40,394 nucleotides of DNA, from the NCBI GenBank assembly GCA_035547395.1, contig DASZVA010000013.1, forward strand, positions 1 through 40,394. The letters are read 5' to 3'. Source of the stretch: CALREJ01 sp035547395 (GTDB lineage Bacteria > Patescibacteriota > Gracilibacteria > Peribacterales > Peribacteraceae). A program made the position numbers and the translations under genes. Position 1 is the stretch's first letter. Every line of letters starts with the position of its first letter. Below are positions 29,070 to 36,836 of the stretch, piece by piece. Under the pieces are notes generated by a model. It saw only the letters and a list, made by a program, of their open reading frames with translations, had not been told where the DNA came from and did not search any database.

Positions 29070-31480
29070 TGAACGCCAGCATGCTGAATTTTGCCGGCAC
29101 GAAAGAATATCTGGCGGTACGTCTGCGCTCATCCGTTTTGGGACCCGCAGCGATTGCGTTCTATGTGCTGCTTTCGATTACCGTTGCGATACGCGCATGG
29201 ATGATCGGAACGATACTGCCTTTTATCGTCTTTATCATTCTGCTTGGTTTTTCACTGCACATCATCAAACGATATCTGGTCGAACGATTGGAGAACGATG
29301 ATTTAACGATACCGCAAAATGCATCCATCACTGCGGCACTGTCTGTACCGCTGGTGGAACGTCTCGCTCGCAAAAAACGCTGCTCGCCGGCGGATCTGCT
29401 CATTGCCGCGATTGCATCCCCGCGCGGTACATTCATGCTCGATGAAATGGGGATCAGCGGCGAGACCCTGCTCAAGGCATGCAGCAAGGAACTGAATGAC
29501 GAGATCGATGTCCTGGCATTTCTGGAGCATGCTAGGGGGCTGCTGCCGACGTTCCAGGAAAAAAGAATCGATGGGAACCTGATTCTGTATCTTTTCTTTT
29601 CATACGTCGACAGCTGCAAGGAGCTGTTGAAACAAGCGGATCTTTCTGAGGATGATCTGAACGGCCTGTTGCACTGGGAGCACTTCCACGCACATTTCAA
29701 AACGCACGATGATCCGTGGGAAGCGCAATCCATTATCCGCGCGAGCTCCATGGGACGTTCCTGGGTGATGGGTTATACCACCGCGCTCGACCAGCTGACA
29801 TCCGACGTCGATACGCATGAGGCATCCAGCGGGGAAGAAAGCATCGTGATTCATGAGGATACGATTACGGAGATGCTTCGGACGCTGTCTCGCGCCCGGG
29901 ACAGAAACGTGCTCGTCATGGGCAAAGTCGGGGTCGGCAAGCGCACGCTCATCAGGAATGCCGCGCGGACGCTTCGATCGATTGAACGCGCAAAGCATCT
30001 TCCCTTTACGCGCATCGTCACGTTGCACACGGAAAGTCTGTTGTCCGGTGTCGGGAATCCCGATGCCTTTTTGCTGCAGGCTCTCAGCCGCGCGCAGAGC
30101 ACGGGGCGCTTCGTCCTTGTCATCAATGATTTTTCGCTTTTACTGCGTTCCGCGAACGCAAACCTGCACGCGGTCCTCATGAAATTCCTGCAATCGAACG
30201 CAATCTCGGTCATCGGCATCGTCGACACCCAGGATTATCACTCGCTTGTCAAAGTCGATCCGGTGCTCGACAGTCAGTTCGAAAAAATCGTCGTCGAGGA
30301 TTGCAATGATGAAGAAACGATGGAAGTGCTGATGGCGCATTACTTCGGCCTCAATGATCGCAGCGTCCGCGTCACGTACAAGGCGCTCAAGGCCATTGTC
30401 GAACTCAGCAAACGGTTCCTCGGCACGCGGGGCGGATTGCCGGGCAGGGCGATCGACGTCATGGATGACGCAGTCACGAGAGCGCGGGAGCGCGGCGAAA
30501 AATTTGTCCGCGAAGATCACGTCCGCGAAGTGGTGTCGGTCAAAAGCCGCGTCAACGTGCTGCAAATGTCGCAGGGCGAAAAAGAGAGACTGTTGGTGCT
30601 GGAGGATTCCATGAAGCAAAGCATCATCGGCCAGCAAGCTGCGATCCGCGCGGTCGTCAATGCTCTCAAGCGCGCGCGTCTCGACCTGCATGATCGCAAA
30701 AAACCGGTCGGCACGTTCTTGTTTTTGGGACCAACGGGCGTCGGAAAAACGCAGACTGCAAAGGTGCTCGCACGCGATTATTTCGGAGCTGACGACGCGA
30801 TGATCCGTCTGGACATGAACGAATACAGCCATGCTGATTCCGTATTCAATATCATCGGCCAGAACGGATCGAACGAAGGATTCCTGGCTCAGCGCGTACA
30901 GGACAAACCGTTCTCTCTCATCCTGCTCGACGAAATTGAAAAAGCGCATCCGGCCGTGCTGAATCTGTTCCTGCAAGTGCTGGATGAAGGATTTTTGATG
31001 GACAACCGCGGCATGCGCACGGATTTCCGCAACGCGATCATCATCGCGACGTCGAATGCAGGAGCGCTCTTTATCCGCGACTTCATCAAGGATCATCCGG
31101 ATTTCGAGAAAAAGAACTTTAAGAACGAACTGATCGACACGATCATCCGCCAGCAGATGTTCTCGCCGGAGTTCATCAACCGTTTCGACGAAGTGGTGCT
31201 TTTCTATCCGCTGACGTTAAAAGACGCGACGGACGTCGCGATGCTCATGATCGGCGACATTGTCTCGGAAATCGAGAAGCGCCGCGGCATCAAGGTGGAG
31301 CTCGACGAGGACGTCGTGCAGGATCTGGTGGCGCGCGGATACAGCATCGAATTCGGCGCGCGCGAAATGCGCCGCGTCATCACCGAAGTCGTCGAGGATT
31401 ACATCGCGGATTATTTGCTCAAGAACGACGTGAAGCGCGGGGAGACGATCGTGATCGCAAAAAAAGATTTGCTGGAATGA
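29069..31480 (+). CDS. Membrane-anchored Clp/Hsp100-type double AAA+ ATPase
   Basis: 803 aa from ATG 29069. Two N-terminal transmembrane helices (about 25-41 and 47-66) precede a Clp-N-like helical region (about 80-200: VPLVERLARKKRCSPADLLI). AAA-1 (about 255-480): Walker A GKVGVGKRT (285-293) and a degenerate Walker B, FVLVINDFS (348-356), where the usual hhhhDE is ND followed by F. AAA-2 (about 505-760): GPTGVGKT (554-561), SLILLDEIEKAHPAVLN (616-632), sensor and arginine residues in PEFINRFDEVV, and sensor-2 GAREMRR (763-769). AAA-2 is ClpB/ClpC-like and looks fully active. No coiled-coil M domain and no ClpP-docking IGF/IGL loop are visible, so it is more likely a disaggregase or unfoldase at the membrane than a ClpP partner. 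Its small membrane partner is immediately upstream. Confidence 0.9.
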   Translation: MNASMLNFAGTKEYLAVRLRSSVLGPAAIAFYVLLSITVAIRAWMIGTILPFIVFIILLGFSLHIIKRYLVERLENDDLTIPQNASITAALSVPLVERLARKKRCSPADLLIAAIASPRGTFMLDEMGISGETLLKACSKELNDEIDVLAFLEHARGLLPTFQEKRIDGNLILYLFFSYVDSCKELLKQADLSEDDLNGLLHWEHFHAHFKTHDDPWEAQSIIRASSMGRSWVMGYTTALDQLTSDVDTHEASSGEESIVIHEDTITEMLRTLSRARDRNVLVMGKVGVGKRTLIRNAARTLRSIERAKHLPFTRIVTLHTESLLSGVGNPDAFLLQALSRAQSTGRFVLVINDFSLLLRSANANLHAVLMKFLQSNAISVIGIVDTQDYHSLVKVDPVLDSQFEKIVVEDCNDEETMEVLMAHYFGLNDRSVRVTYKALKAIVELSKRFLGTRGGLPGRAIDVMDDAVTRARERGEKFVREDHVREVVSVKSRVNVLQMSQGEKERLLVLEDSMKQSIIGQQAAIRAVVNALKRARLDLHDRKKPVGTFLFLGPTGVGKTQTAKVLARDYFGADDAMIRLDMNEYSHADSVFNIIGQNGSNEGFLAQRVQDKPFSLILLDEIEKAHPAVLNLFLQVLDEGFLMDNRGMRTDFRNAIIIATSNAGALFIRDFIKDHPDFEKKNFKNELIDTIIRQQMFSPEFINRFDEVVLFYPLTLKDATDVAMLMIGDIVSEIEKRRGIKVELDEDVVQDLVARGYSIEFGAREMRRVITEVVEDYIADYLLKNDVKRGETIVIAKKDLLE

Positions 31481-31482
31481 TT

Positions 31483-31875
31483 TCAGGCGACGCTGCCGGC
31501 CGTATCATCAATGTGTAATGATTGCAGTTTTTCCTTGAGAGACTGCTTGAGTTCGGATCCGTATTTCTTCTGCGTCTCTGCAAGGAGTTCCTGCGTGACC
31601 GGTGGAAATGTCACATCGTCTGCCGAGTGATCGCAATTCGTTTCCATGTCTCTGGTCATCACCAAACGTCCGGCAGTCAGCACGACATTTGATTGCGTCC
31701 GCTCGGCAACCGCTTCATGAAAACGGATATTCTGAGAAAAAATATAGGCAATAACTTCCCGGACTTCAGTTTCGATGACGGCATAATTCAATGAGATTTG
31801 TCCGTCTCTCACCAGCATTTCTCGCAGAAAAGCGTCGTTACCCAAGCCGGATTCCGTAGAGAACTCGAGTTTCAT
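31483..31875 (-). CDS. Small acidic protein, function unknown
   Basis: 130 aa from ATG 31875. This start is chosen over an in-frame ATG at 31926 because a good promoter (31887-31914) ends 11 nt upstream and lies inside the longer version. No signal, no membrane helix. The N-terminal ~65 residues look like an alpha/beta unit (MKLEFSTESGLGNDAFLREM, LVRDGQISLNYAVIETEVRE). The C-terminal half is helical (VTQELLAETQKKYGSELKQS). Family not recognised. It converges on the Clp-like gene, 2 nt apart. Confidence 0.55.
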   Translation of the reverse strand: MKLEFSTESGLGNDAFLREMLVRDGQISLNYAVIETEVREVIAYIFSQNIRFHEAVAERTQSNVVLTAGRLVMTRDMETNCDHSADDVTFPPVTQELLAETQKKYGSELKQSLKEKLQSLHIDDTAGSVA

Positions 31876-31886
31876 AGGGAGGGCGT

Positions 31887-31914
31887 AGAGTACACCGGAA
31901 TACTCGAATTTCAA
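31887..31914 (-). promoter_or_regulatory. Promoter of the 130-aa acidic protein gene
   Basis: Minus strand TTGAAA (31909-31914), 16 nt, TACTCT (31887-31892), then 11 nt to ATG 31875. Confidence 0.45.
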
Positions 31915-31938
31915 GATGCATTCCATGCAGCGGCTCGC

Positions 31939-31944
31939 TAGTAT
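31939..31944 (+). promoter_or_regulatory. Candidate -10 box of the lipoprotein gene
   Basis: TAGTAT, 6 nt before ATG 31951; no clear -35. The spacing is consistent with a leaderless mRNA. Confidence 0.3.
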
Positions 31945-31950
31945 CCGCCC

Positions 31951-32709
31951 ATGAGGAAAACCACCACCATTCTCGTTTTCTGTTCTCTATTTTTGGCGGC
32001 GTGCGGCCAAAACAACACCGGCGGCGTCAATCTCAAAACCGACAATTTGAATGAAACGCACGATGCATACACCGTCTCTGTGAACATTCCCCAGGTGCAT
32101 GGATTGAAAAACGACAAAGCGCAAACCGACATCAACGCGGCACTTGAAAAAATCGCACATGATCAGAGAGATTCGTTTGTGAAAGACGCTTTGCAAACTC
32201 CCGTCGACACCGCGACCAGAACCAAGAGCGGACTCACGATCGATTACAAAGGAATGACATTGTCGCAAAATTTCATCAGTATTCTGTTTCAGGCGTCTCC
32301 GTACATGTCCGGTGCCGCACATCCCAACAGCTACACATTCTCCTACAACTACGACGTAGACACCGGAGCCGAAATCAAATTGAGCGATCTTTTCAAACCC
32401 AAAAGCGATTACCTGAAGAAATTATCCGATCTCTCAATCGCGAAGCTGATCGATCTCTCCAAGAAAAATCAGACGTATTATGATCAGAAGAAGCAATGGA
32501 TTTCGGAAGGAGCCGGCCCGAAGGCGGAGAACTTCAAAACGTTCATGATTCAAAACGGCGAACTGCTTCTGACATTCGATCCGTATCAGGTCGGGCCGTA
32601 CGCGGAAGGCGATCAGACGATCGAAATCAGCCGGCCGGAGATTATCGAAATCCTGAGCGACGAAGGACGAAAGATCCTCAGCGAGACGCAGCGGACGACG
32701 TCTCAGTGA
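31951..32709 (+). CDS. Lipoprotein with DUF4163/DUF3298 (RsiV-like) domains
   Basis: 252 aa. Residues 1-18 form a lipoprotein signal with lipobox LFLAAC, so C18 should be lipidated and the protein held on the outer face of the membrane. About 38-110 resembles DUF4163 (YTVSVNIPQVHGLKNDKAQT, AALEKIAHDQRDSFVKDA). About 118-235 is DUF3298: GAAHPNSYTFSYNYDVDTG, EIKLSDLFKPKSDYLKKLSD and LLLTFDPYQVGPYAEGDQTI, the latter being the family's 'F..Y.vgPya.G'. These domains occur in anti-sigma factor RsiV, where they bind lysozyme, and in peptidoglycan deacetylases. Without a cytoplasmic anti-sigma domain here, an envelope-binding or inhibitor role is more likely, but unproven. Confidence 0.85.
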   Translation: MRKTTTILVFCSLFLAACGQNNTGGVNLKTDNLNETHDAYTVSVNIPQVHGLKNDKAQTDINAALEKIAHDQRDSFVKDALQTPVDTATRTKSGLTIDYKGMTLSQNFISILFQASPYMSGAAHPNSYTFSYNYDVDTGAEIKLSDLFKPKSDYLKKLSDLSIAKLIDLSKKNQTYYDQKKQWISEGAGPKAENFKTFMIQNGELLLTFDPYQVGPYAEGDQTIEISRPEIIEILSDEGRKILSETQRTTSQ

Positions 32710-32806
32710 TAACCGTTTAAGATTCTCTATATTTGAAGGTCGGAAAAGGATTACACTTCTCTTTAGGCAAACTGATGTTCATTCTTTTCACAGACAGGAG
32801 ATGACA

Positions 32807-33049
32807 ATGATATGGAGTGTATTAAATGTTATTGCAACATTTTGCGTTGGGGCATTTGTTGGCGTCATCCTTTTTACGAAGATACGAGGACTTTATATGG
32901 AAATGTGGCTGCGTATTCTGCTTTTCGCACTCGCATTGTCTTTGGCACTTGCTCTGAGCTTGAATACGCGTTCGCTGCCATGGTTCGCAGCGGGAATGAT
33001 CTTCGGTGTATGTTTACGTCGTCTGGATTACCGCCAAGAAAAAGAATAA
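32807..33049 (+). CDS. 80-aa membrane protein
   Basis: The start at ATG 32807 is chosen because CAGGAG (32795-32800) is 6 nt upstream; an ATG at 32801 directly abuts that site and cannot use it. Three hydrophobic segments: about 4-24 (SVLNVIATFCVGAFVGVILF), 34-52 (MWLRILLFALALSLALALSL) and 59-71 (WFAAGMIFGVCL), ending in a charged tail (RRLDYRQEKE). No family recognised. A strong hairpin terminator follows at 33092-33122. The strong Shine-Dalgarno and small size link it with 24120 and 35331. Confidence 0.65.
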   Translation: MIWSVLNVIATFCVGAFVGVILFTKIRGLYMEMWLRILLFALALSLALALSLNTRSLPWFAAGMIFGVCLRRLDYRQEKE

Positions 33050-33091
33050 AAGATGAACGTACGTTTGCAACTCTCCATGCTCGTTGCATGG

Positions 33092-33122
33092 AAAAGCCCA
33101 GAGATTTTCTCCGGGCTTTTTT
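33092..33122 (+). terminator. Terminator between the 80-aa protein gene and groEL, probably bidirectional
   Basis: Stem AAAAGCCC/GGGCTTTT extended by GAG/CTC after one mismatch, 5-nt loop, six T's on the plus strand. On the minus strand four T's follow the stem, so it may also end groEL. A second small hairpin (CCATGC-TCGTT-GCATGG, 33075-33091) precedes it. Confidence 0.75.
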
Positions 33123-33135
33123 AATAATTAATTTT

Positions 33136-34773
33136 TTAGAAATCCATTCCGCCCATACCGCTCGCGCCTGCCGGCATTGCGGGTTCTTCTTTCTTGGGGA
33201 TATCCGTGATTGCGACTTCGAGCGTGAGGAACATCGCGGCGACCGAGACGGCATTTTCGAGCGCCGAGCGCGTGACCTTCTTCGGATCGATGACCATGTC
33301 TTTGACCAGATCCGTGTACTCGCCGGTCAGCGCGTTGTAGCCGAAGTTCTCTTTGCCCTCGCGCACTTTGCTCACGACCACGTCGCCCGCGACGCCCGCG
33401 TTCTCAGCGATATTCTTGGCCGGAGCGGTGAGTGAATTCATGACGATCTCGATGCCGATTTTTTCATCGGGATCCTTCGTTTCCTTAAGCAGTTTCTCGA
33501 GCGCGACAAGCGATCGGATGTATGCCGTGCCGCCGCCCGGGACGATGCCTTCTTCCGCAGCAGCACGCGTCGCAGAGAGCGCGTCTTCCACGCGGTGCTG
33601 CTTTTCTTTTTGTTCGACTTCCGTCGCGGCGCCGACCTTGATGACGGCAACGCCGCCGGTCAGCTTCGCAAGGCGTTCCTGCAGTTTCTCGCGGTCAAAG
33701 TCGGACTTCGTGTGATCAAGTTGCACCTTGATGTCGTTGATGCGCGCTTCGATGTCTGCTTTCTTGCCGGCTCCGCCGACGATCAACGTATTGTCTTTGC
33801 TGGCGACGACTCTGCGCGCCTTGCCGAGATCATCGATTGTCGCGTTCTCGAGCTTCAGTCCGATTTCCTCGCTGATGACGCGTCCGCCCGTAAGCGCGGC
33901 GATATCCTTCAGGATTTCCTTGCGTCGGTCGCCGAATGCGGGAGCCTTCACCGCCAATGCGGAGAACGTGCCGCGCAGTTTGTTGAGTACCAGCGTCGGC
34001 AGTGCCTCGCCCTCGACGTTCTCGGCAATGATCACGATTTCCTTCTTTCCTTTCTGTGCCAGACCCTCGAGCACCGGCAGAATTTCCTGAATCGAGCTGA
34101 TCTTTTTATCCGTGATAAGGACGTGCACCTGCTCGAAGACCGCCTCCATGCGGGCCGGGTCCGTCACGAAATAGGCGGAGATGTAGCCGTTATCGAACTG
34201 CATACCCTCGACGAATTCCTTTTCGAGCCCGAGCGTCTGTCCTGCTTCTACCGTGACGACGCCGTCCTTGCCGACTTCATCGATGACTTCCGCGATCGCC
34301 TTGCCGATCTCCTCGTCCTGCGCCGAGATCGTCGCGACAGCCGCGAACTCGTCTTTCTTCGTCACGTCTTTTTTGATCTTGCCGAGGAATTCCGTGACGG
34401 CGTCGGTCGCTTTCTCCATACCGCGCTTGATGAGAATCGCATTGGATCCGGCGCTCAGATGCTTCATGCCTTCATCCATCATCGCGTGCGCGAGCACGGT
34501 CGCCGTCGTCGTGCCGTCGCCGGCCGCGTCGTTGGTCTTGGTCGCGGCTTCCTTCACGAGCTGCGCGCCCATGTTTTCAAACGCGTCCTCAAGTTCGATT
34601 TCCTTCGCGACGGTGACGCCGTCCTTTGTGACGGTCGGTCCACCGTATTTCTTTTCAATCACGACGTTGCGGCCCTTGGGCCCCATGGTCGCACGGACGG
34701 CGGCCGCGAGCTGCGTCACGCCGCTGAGCACTTTTTTGCGGGATTGATCGCCGAAGAGTAACTGCTTTGCCAT
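33136..34773 (-). CDS. groEL: Chaperonin GroEL (60 kDa)
   Basis: 545 aa, complete. It forms the double-ring folding chamber. ATP-binding residues are visible in ATMGPKGRNVVIEKK, VTKDGVTVAKEIEL and NDAAGDGTTTATVLA. The apical domain has EGMQFDNGYISAYFVTD and the equatorial C-terminal part has GIVPGGGTAYIRSL. The C-terminus is a Gly-Met tail (GASGMGGMDF), usual for GroEL. It is the second gene of groES-groEL with a 50-nt AT-rich spacer that contains a 12-nt direct repeat (AATGTAAAATGA twice). No Shine-Dalgarno; the ATG follows CCCCCTCTCT. A shared terminator lies 14 nt downstream. Confidence 0.98.
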   Translation of the reverse strand: MAKQLLFGDQSRKKVLSGVTQLAAAVRATMGPKGRNVVIEKKYGGPTVTKDGVTVAKEIELEDAFENMGAQLVKEAATKTNDAAGDGTTTATVLAHAMMDEGMKHLSAGSNAILIKRGMEKATDAVTEFLGKIKKDVTKKDEFAAVATISAQDEEIGKAIAEVIDEVGKDGVVTVEAGQTLGLEKEFVEGMQFDNGYISAYFVTDPARMEAVFEQVHVLITDKKISSIQEILPVLEGLAQKGKKEIVIIAENVEGEALPTLVLNKLRGTFSALAVKAPAFGDRRKEILKDIAALTGGRVISEEIGLKLENATIDDLGKARRVVASKDNTLIVGGAGKKADIEARINDIKVQLDHTKSDFDREKLQERLAKLTGGVAVIKVGAATEVEQKEKQHRVEDALSATRAAAEEGIVPGGGTAYIRSLVALEKLLKETKDPDEKIGIEIVMNSLTAPAKNIAENAGVAGDVVVSKVREGKENFGYNALTGEYTDLVKDMVIDPKKVTRSALENAVSVAAMFLTLEVAITDIPKKEEPAMPAGASGMGGMDF

Positions 34774-34823
34774 AGAGAGGGGGAATTAAGAATGTAAAAT
34801 GAAAAATGTAAAATGATGGAATA

Positions 34824-35153
34824 TTATTTTACGAGTCCGAGCACGGAATCGAGATGGAGAATCTTCACCTCGACGTCTTTGCCGTCTTTGTCCTTGAGCT
34901 TCACTTCATCACCGGAATACTTGCCGAACAAAACCTTGTCGCCGACTTTCAGATACGCGGACGGATTGGGGCTGTCTTTGCCGATGCCGCCTTTGCCGAG
35001 CGCGAGTACTATTCCTTCCTGCGGTTTTTCACCTTTGGCGGTATCGGGAATCACGATGCCGCTTGCAGTCACTTGCTCCGCTTCTACCGGTAAAACAACC
35101 ACGCGATCGCCGAGCGGCTGGATGCTGACGGACAATTTCGGAAGAGTTGCCAT
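34824..35153 (-). CDS. groES: Co-chaperonin GroES (10 kDa)
   Basis: 109 aa, slightly longer than the usual ~97 owing to a ten-residue N-terminal stretch (ATLPKLSVS) before the standard IQPLGDRVVVLPVEAEQVTA. The mobile loop is TASGIVIPDTAKGEKPQEG and the roof-region turn GKGGIGKDSPN. GDKVLFGKYSGDEVKLKDKD is the conserved C-terminal barrel. GroES caps the GroEL ring. First gene of the operon, with a ~70-nt leader and a CIRCE operator over its promoter. No Shine-Dalgarno close to the ATG. Confidence 0.97.
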   Translation of the reverse strand: MATLPKLSVSIQPLGDRVVVLPVEAEQVTASGIVIPDTAKGEKPQEGIVLALGKGGIGKDSPNPSAYLKVGDKVLFGKYSGDEVKLKDKDGKDVEVKILHLDSVLGLVK

Positions 35154-35219
35154 AAAGCGTTCTATGAAAAGAAATAAATAGAGTCAGGATTTGCATTAGC
35201 AGCGAAATAATTTCCTTTG

Positions 35220-35246
35220 CTAGCAGTCGCTATTCTAGAGTGCTAG
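35220..35246. promoter_or_regulatory. CIRCE operator (HrcA-binding inverted repeat)
   Basis: CTAGCAGTC-N9-GAGTGCTAG; the consensus is TTAGCACTC-N9-GAGTGCTAA. One internal mismatch lies in the left arm and the outermost pair is C-G instead of T-A. It overlaps the groES -10 box (35232-35237) and transcription start, the classic position for HrcA repression. Heat-shock regulation of groESL by HrcA is therefore predicted; hrcA is not in this window. Confidence 0.88.
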
Positions 35247-35259
35247 CAGCTGCAGTCAA
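35232..35259 (-). promoter_or_regulatory. groESL promoter
   Basis: Minus strand TTGACT (35254-35259), 16 nt, TAGAAT (35232-35237); each box has one mismatch to consensus. The predicted start is near 35225, inside the CIRCE repeat. Confidence 0.7.
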
Positions 35260-35285
35260 GGTATCGACGCATTTTGTAAGTAGTT

Positions 35286-35291
35286 TATAAT
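35286..35291 (+). promoter_or_regulatory. -10 box of the 36-aa membrane protein gene
   Basis: Consensus TATAAT; TCGACG (35264-35269) sits 16 nt upstream as a partial -35. The predicted start near 35298 gives a ~33-nt leader carrying a strong Shine-Dalgarno. Divergent from the groESL promoter ~30 nt away. Confidence 0.5.
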
Positions 35292-35330
35292 GTGAGCACT
35301 GCTTTGAATGAACCTACCAGGGAGGTCGAA

Positions 35331-35441
35331 ATGATCGATTGGCTTGTCAATCATCTGCCTCATTTGTTTCTTCTGATGTTGGTGATACTTCTCGCGGCGG
35401 ATCTCTACACATCGCCGAAACATCGAGGCAGTGATATGTAA
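35331..35441 (+). CDS. 36-aa single-helix membrane protein
   Basis: A very small gene: ATG 35331, stop TAA 35439-35441. The evidence that it is real is GGAGG (35321-35325) 5 nt before the ATG, a consensus -10 box upstream, and an intrinsic terminator (35449-35487) immediately after. The product starts MIDWLVNHLPHLFLLMLVIL and continues LAADLYTSPKHRGSDM: one transmembrane helix (about 9-24) and a short polar tail. Nothing can be said about its role; it could be a regulatory membrane peptide. Confidence 0.6.
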   Translation: MIDWLVNHLPHLFLLMLVILLAADLYTSPKHRGSDM

Positions 35442-35448
35442 GCAGTAT

Positions 35449-35487
35449 GGGGCACTGTCGGCATTCCAACAGCCGCCCCTTCTTTTT
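35449..35487 (+). terminator. Intrinsic terminator after the 36-aa gene
   Basis: Interrupted stem GGGGC-a-CTGT / ACAG-cc-GCCCC (35449-35458 and 35469-35479), 10-nt loop, then TTCTTTTT. Confidence 0.65.
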
Positions 35488-35505
35488 ATAATGACTCATA
35501 TTTGC

Positions 35506-35511
35506 TACCAT
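35506..35511 (+). promoter_or_regulatory. Candidate -10 box for 35520-36176
   Basis: TACCAT, 8 nt before ATG 35520. A consensus TATAAT also occurs at 35487-35492, 27 nt before that ATG, overlapping the terminator's T-tract; either may be used. Confidence 0.3.
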
Positions 35512-35519
35512 GTCCGGGA

Positions 35520-36176
35520 ATGGTCGTACGCAGTTTCATCGCCGTACTTCTTCTCATCGGAGTCGGCTTTTTCATCGGCGTCGCGCAATCGCAGAACGTG
35601 GTCTCGCACGTACCCGCATTGGCATCGCTCGTGCAGTCGCCCTCGCCCGAAGCGCAGGCTGCGCCGATCGTGCGTTGTGCGGACGAAGTGTCGACGAACG
35701 GCTGGCAGACATTCCGCAGCGTACCGCTCGCGTACACGTTTCAGTACCCGCCGGATTTTTCGCTCACGGACAACGCGAACGTTCTGACGCTCGATGACGG
35801 CTCCGGAAACACGATCACGCTCGTCAAACTCCGGCAGAGCCTGTCGATCGCGGTTGATTCCTCCATGAAACAGGCAAGCTGGAAAGTCGCGGATAGAAAC
35901 ACGTATGCGCTGACGACGCCTTATGTGACCAACGACGACGGAACGCTGTCGACCACGTATCTCTTCATCCGGAATTTTCCGCAGTACGGAACAAGCGGCA
36001 ACTACGACATGGTGCGGGCGACCGTCACGCTGCACGATGCAGGCGAGGAATCGAGCGTCGCGCACGAGGCCGGCATCATGGATCCCGAAACCGTTCTCAA
36101 TCCGTCGGAGCAAGTGCTCTCCACGTTCCGCTTTCTGCAAAACGACGAAATTGATCCGCAGTCGGGAGGGGAATGA
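35520..36176 (+). CDS. Membrane-anchored extracytoplasmic protein, function unknown
   Basis: 218 aa from ATG 35520 (an in-frame TTG at 35502 would add six residues). Residues 4-23 form a signal anchor (RSFIAVLLLIGVGFFIGVAQ). A linker follows, then a soluble domain (about 60-205) with alternating beta strands: WQTFRSVPLAYTFQYPPDFS, VLTLDDGSGNTITLVKLRQS, and YLFIRNFPQYGTSGNYDMVR. The pattern 'aYtfqYPpdfsl' resembles PsbP-like or lipoprotein beta domains found in many exported candidate-phyla proteins. The C-terminal NPSEQVLSTFRFLQ ('l..il.sF.f') is typical of those domains. No catalytic residues recognised. Convergent with the next gene, 1 nt apart. Confidence 0.7.
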   Translation: MVVRSFIAVLLLIGVGFFIGVAQSQNVVSHVPALASLVQSPSPEAQAAPIVRCADEVSTNGWQTFRSVPLAYTFQYPPDFSLTDNANVLTLDDGSGNTITLVKLRQSLSIAVDSSMKQASWKVADRNTYALTTPYVTNDDGTLSTTYLFIRNFPQYGTSGNYDMVRATVTLHDAGEESSVAHEAGIMDPETVLNPSEQVLSTFRFLQNDEIDPQSGGE

Positions 36177-36177
36177 T

Positions 36178-36753
36178 TCATTCAGGGATTCCCCCCAGTT
36201 CCTTTCTCGGATAACCGAGTTTGCGCATATCGATAAATATGGCACGCACTTTTTCGAGCATCGGCAGTATGTGTGCGGCACGTTCACCGAATAATTCCCG
36301 ATATTCGGGACTGCGGAATTTTCCGGAGATGGACAGGGCGTTGAGTTTTGCCGCACATCCATAGATGACGGCATTTGTGCGTGCCAGCTCTACCGGATCC
36401 ACCTCATGTTTGAGGCAAAAAAGATCAATCGCGAGAAATTTTTTCATCTCATGTGTTATATGCTCCGATTCTTCCGGGGAAAGATTATCGTGAAGAGCTT
36501 GTGATATCATACGTCTCGCGTTTCCACCGGGTAGAAATTCAATAAAATTGACCGACGGTTTTTCCTGCTCGATTTTTTGCTCGGCATCACTGACGGTCGC
36601 GTCACCGGCTATCGATGTTGTTTCCACTTCCTCCATTTTTTTCCTGAAGAGCGCACGCCGATCTTCAACCGTCCGATTTTGTTTGAATTCGATAGACTGC
36701 TCGTTCTGCGCGGGCGTGCATCCTTCAGCCCCGTGCTCAGGACCTGCGGGCAT
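36178..36753 (-). CDS. Hypothetical helical cytoplasmic protein
   Basis: 191 aa from ATG 36753, selected because a good promoter (36762-36790) ends 8 nt upstream; the longer open frame to 36876 runs through this promoter and a terminator. No signal peptide or transmembrane helix. The N-terminal ~85 residues are charged and disordered-looking (VEDRRALFRKKMEEVETTSI). About 90-191 is an all-helical domain: MISQALHDNLSPEESEHITH, EMKKFLAIDLFCLKHEVDPV, YRELFGERAAHILPMLEKVR. Family not recognised. Confidence 0.6.
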   Translation of the reverse strand: MPAGPEHGAEGCTPAQNEQSIEFKQNRTVEDRRALFRKKMEEVETTSIAGDATVSDAEQKIEQEKPSVNFIEFLPGGNARRMISQALHDNLSPEESEHITHEMKKFLAIDLFCLKHEVDPVELARTNAVIYGCAAKLNALSISGKFRSPEYRELFGERAAHILPMLEKVRAIFIDMRKLGYPRKELGGIPE

Positions 36754-36761
36754 TGTATTCG

Positions 36762-36790
36762 AAGATAGGACGACTGGGATCGGAAAGCAA
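36762..36790 (-). promoter_or_regulatory. Promoter of the 191-aa hypothetical gene (leaderless)
   Basis: Minus strand TTGCTT (36785-36790), 17 nt, TATCTT (36762-36767), then 8 nt to ATG 36753. Confidence 0.5.
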
Positions 36791-36836
36791 TGAAAATGCT
36801 CAAGCGTCAAATATCGAGGAAATAAAGATTCAAACC

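Noticed and set aside
33595..34761. Long plus-strand open frame antisense to groEL
   Set aside because: A codon-bias shadow of groEL; the Asp/Leu/Arg-rich translation matches no family.
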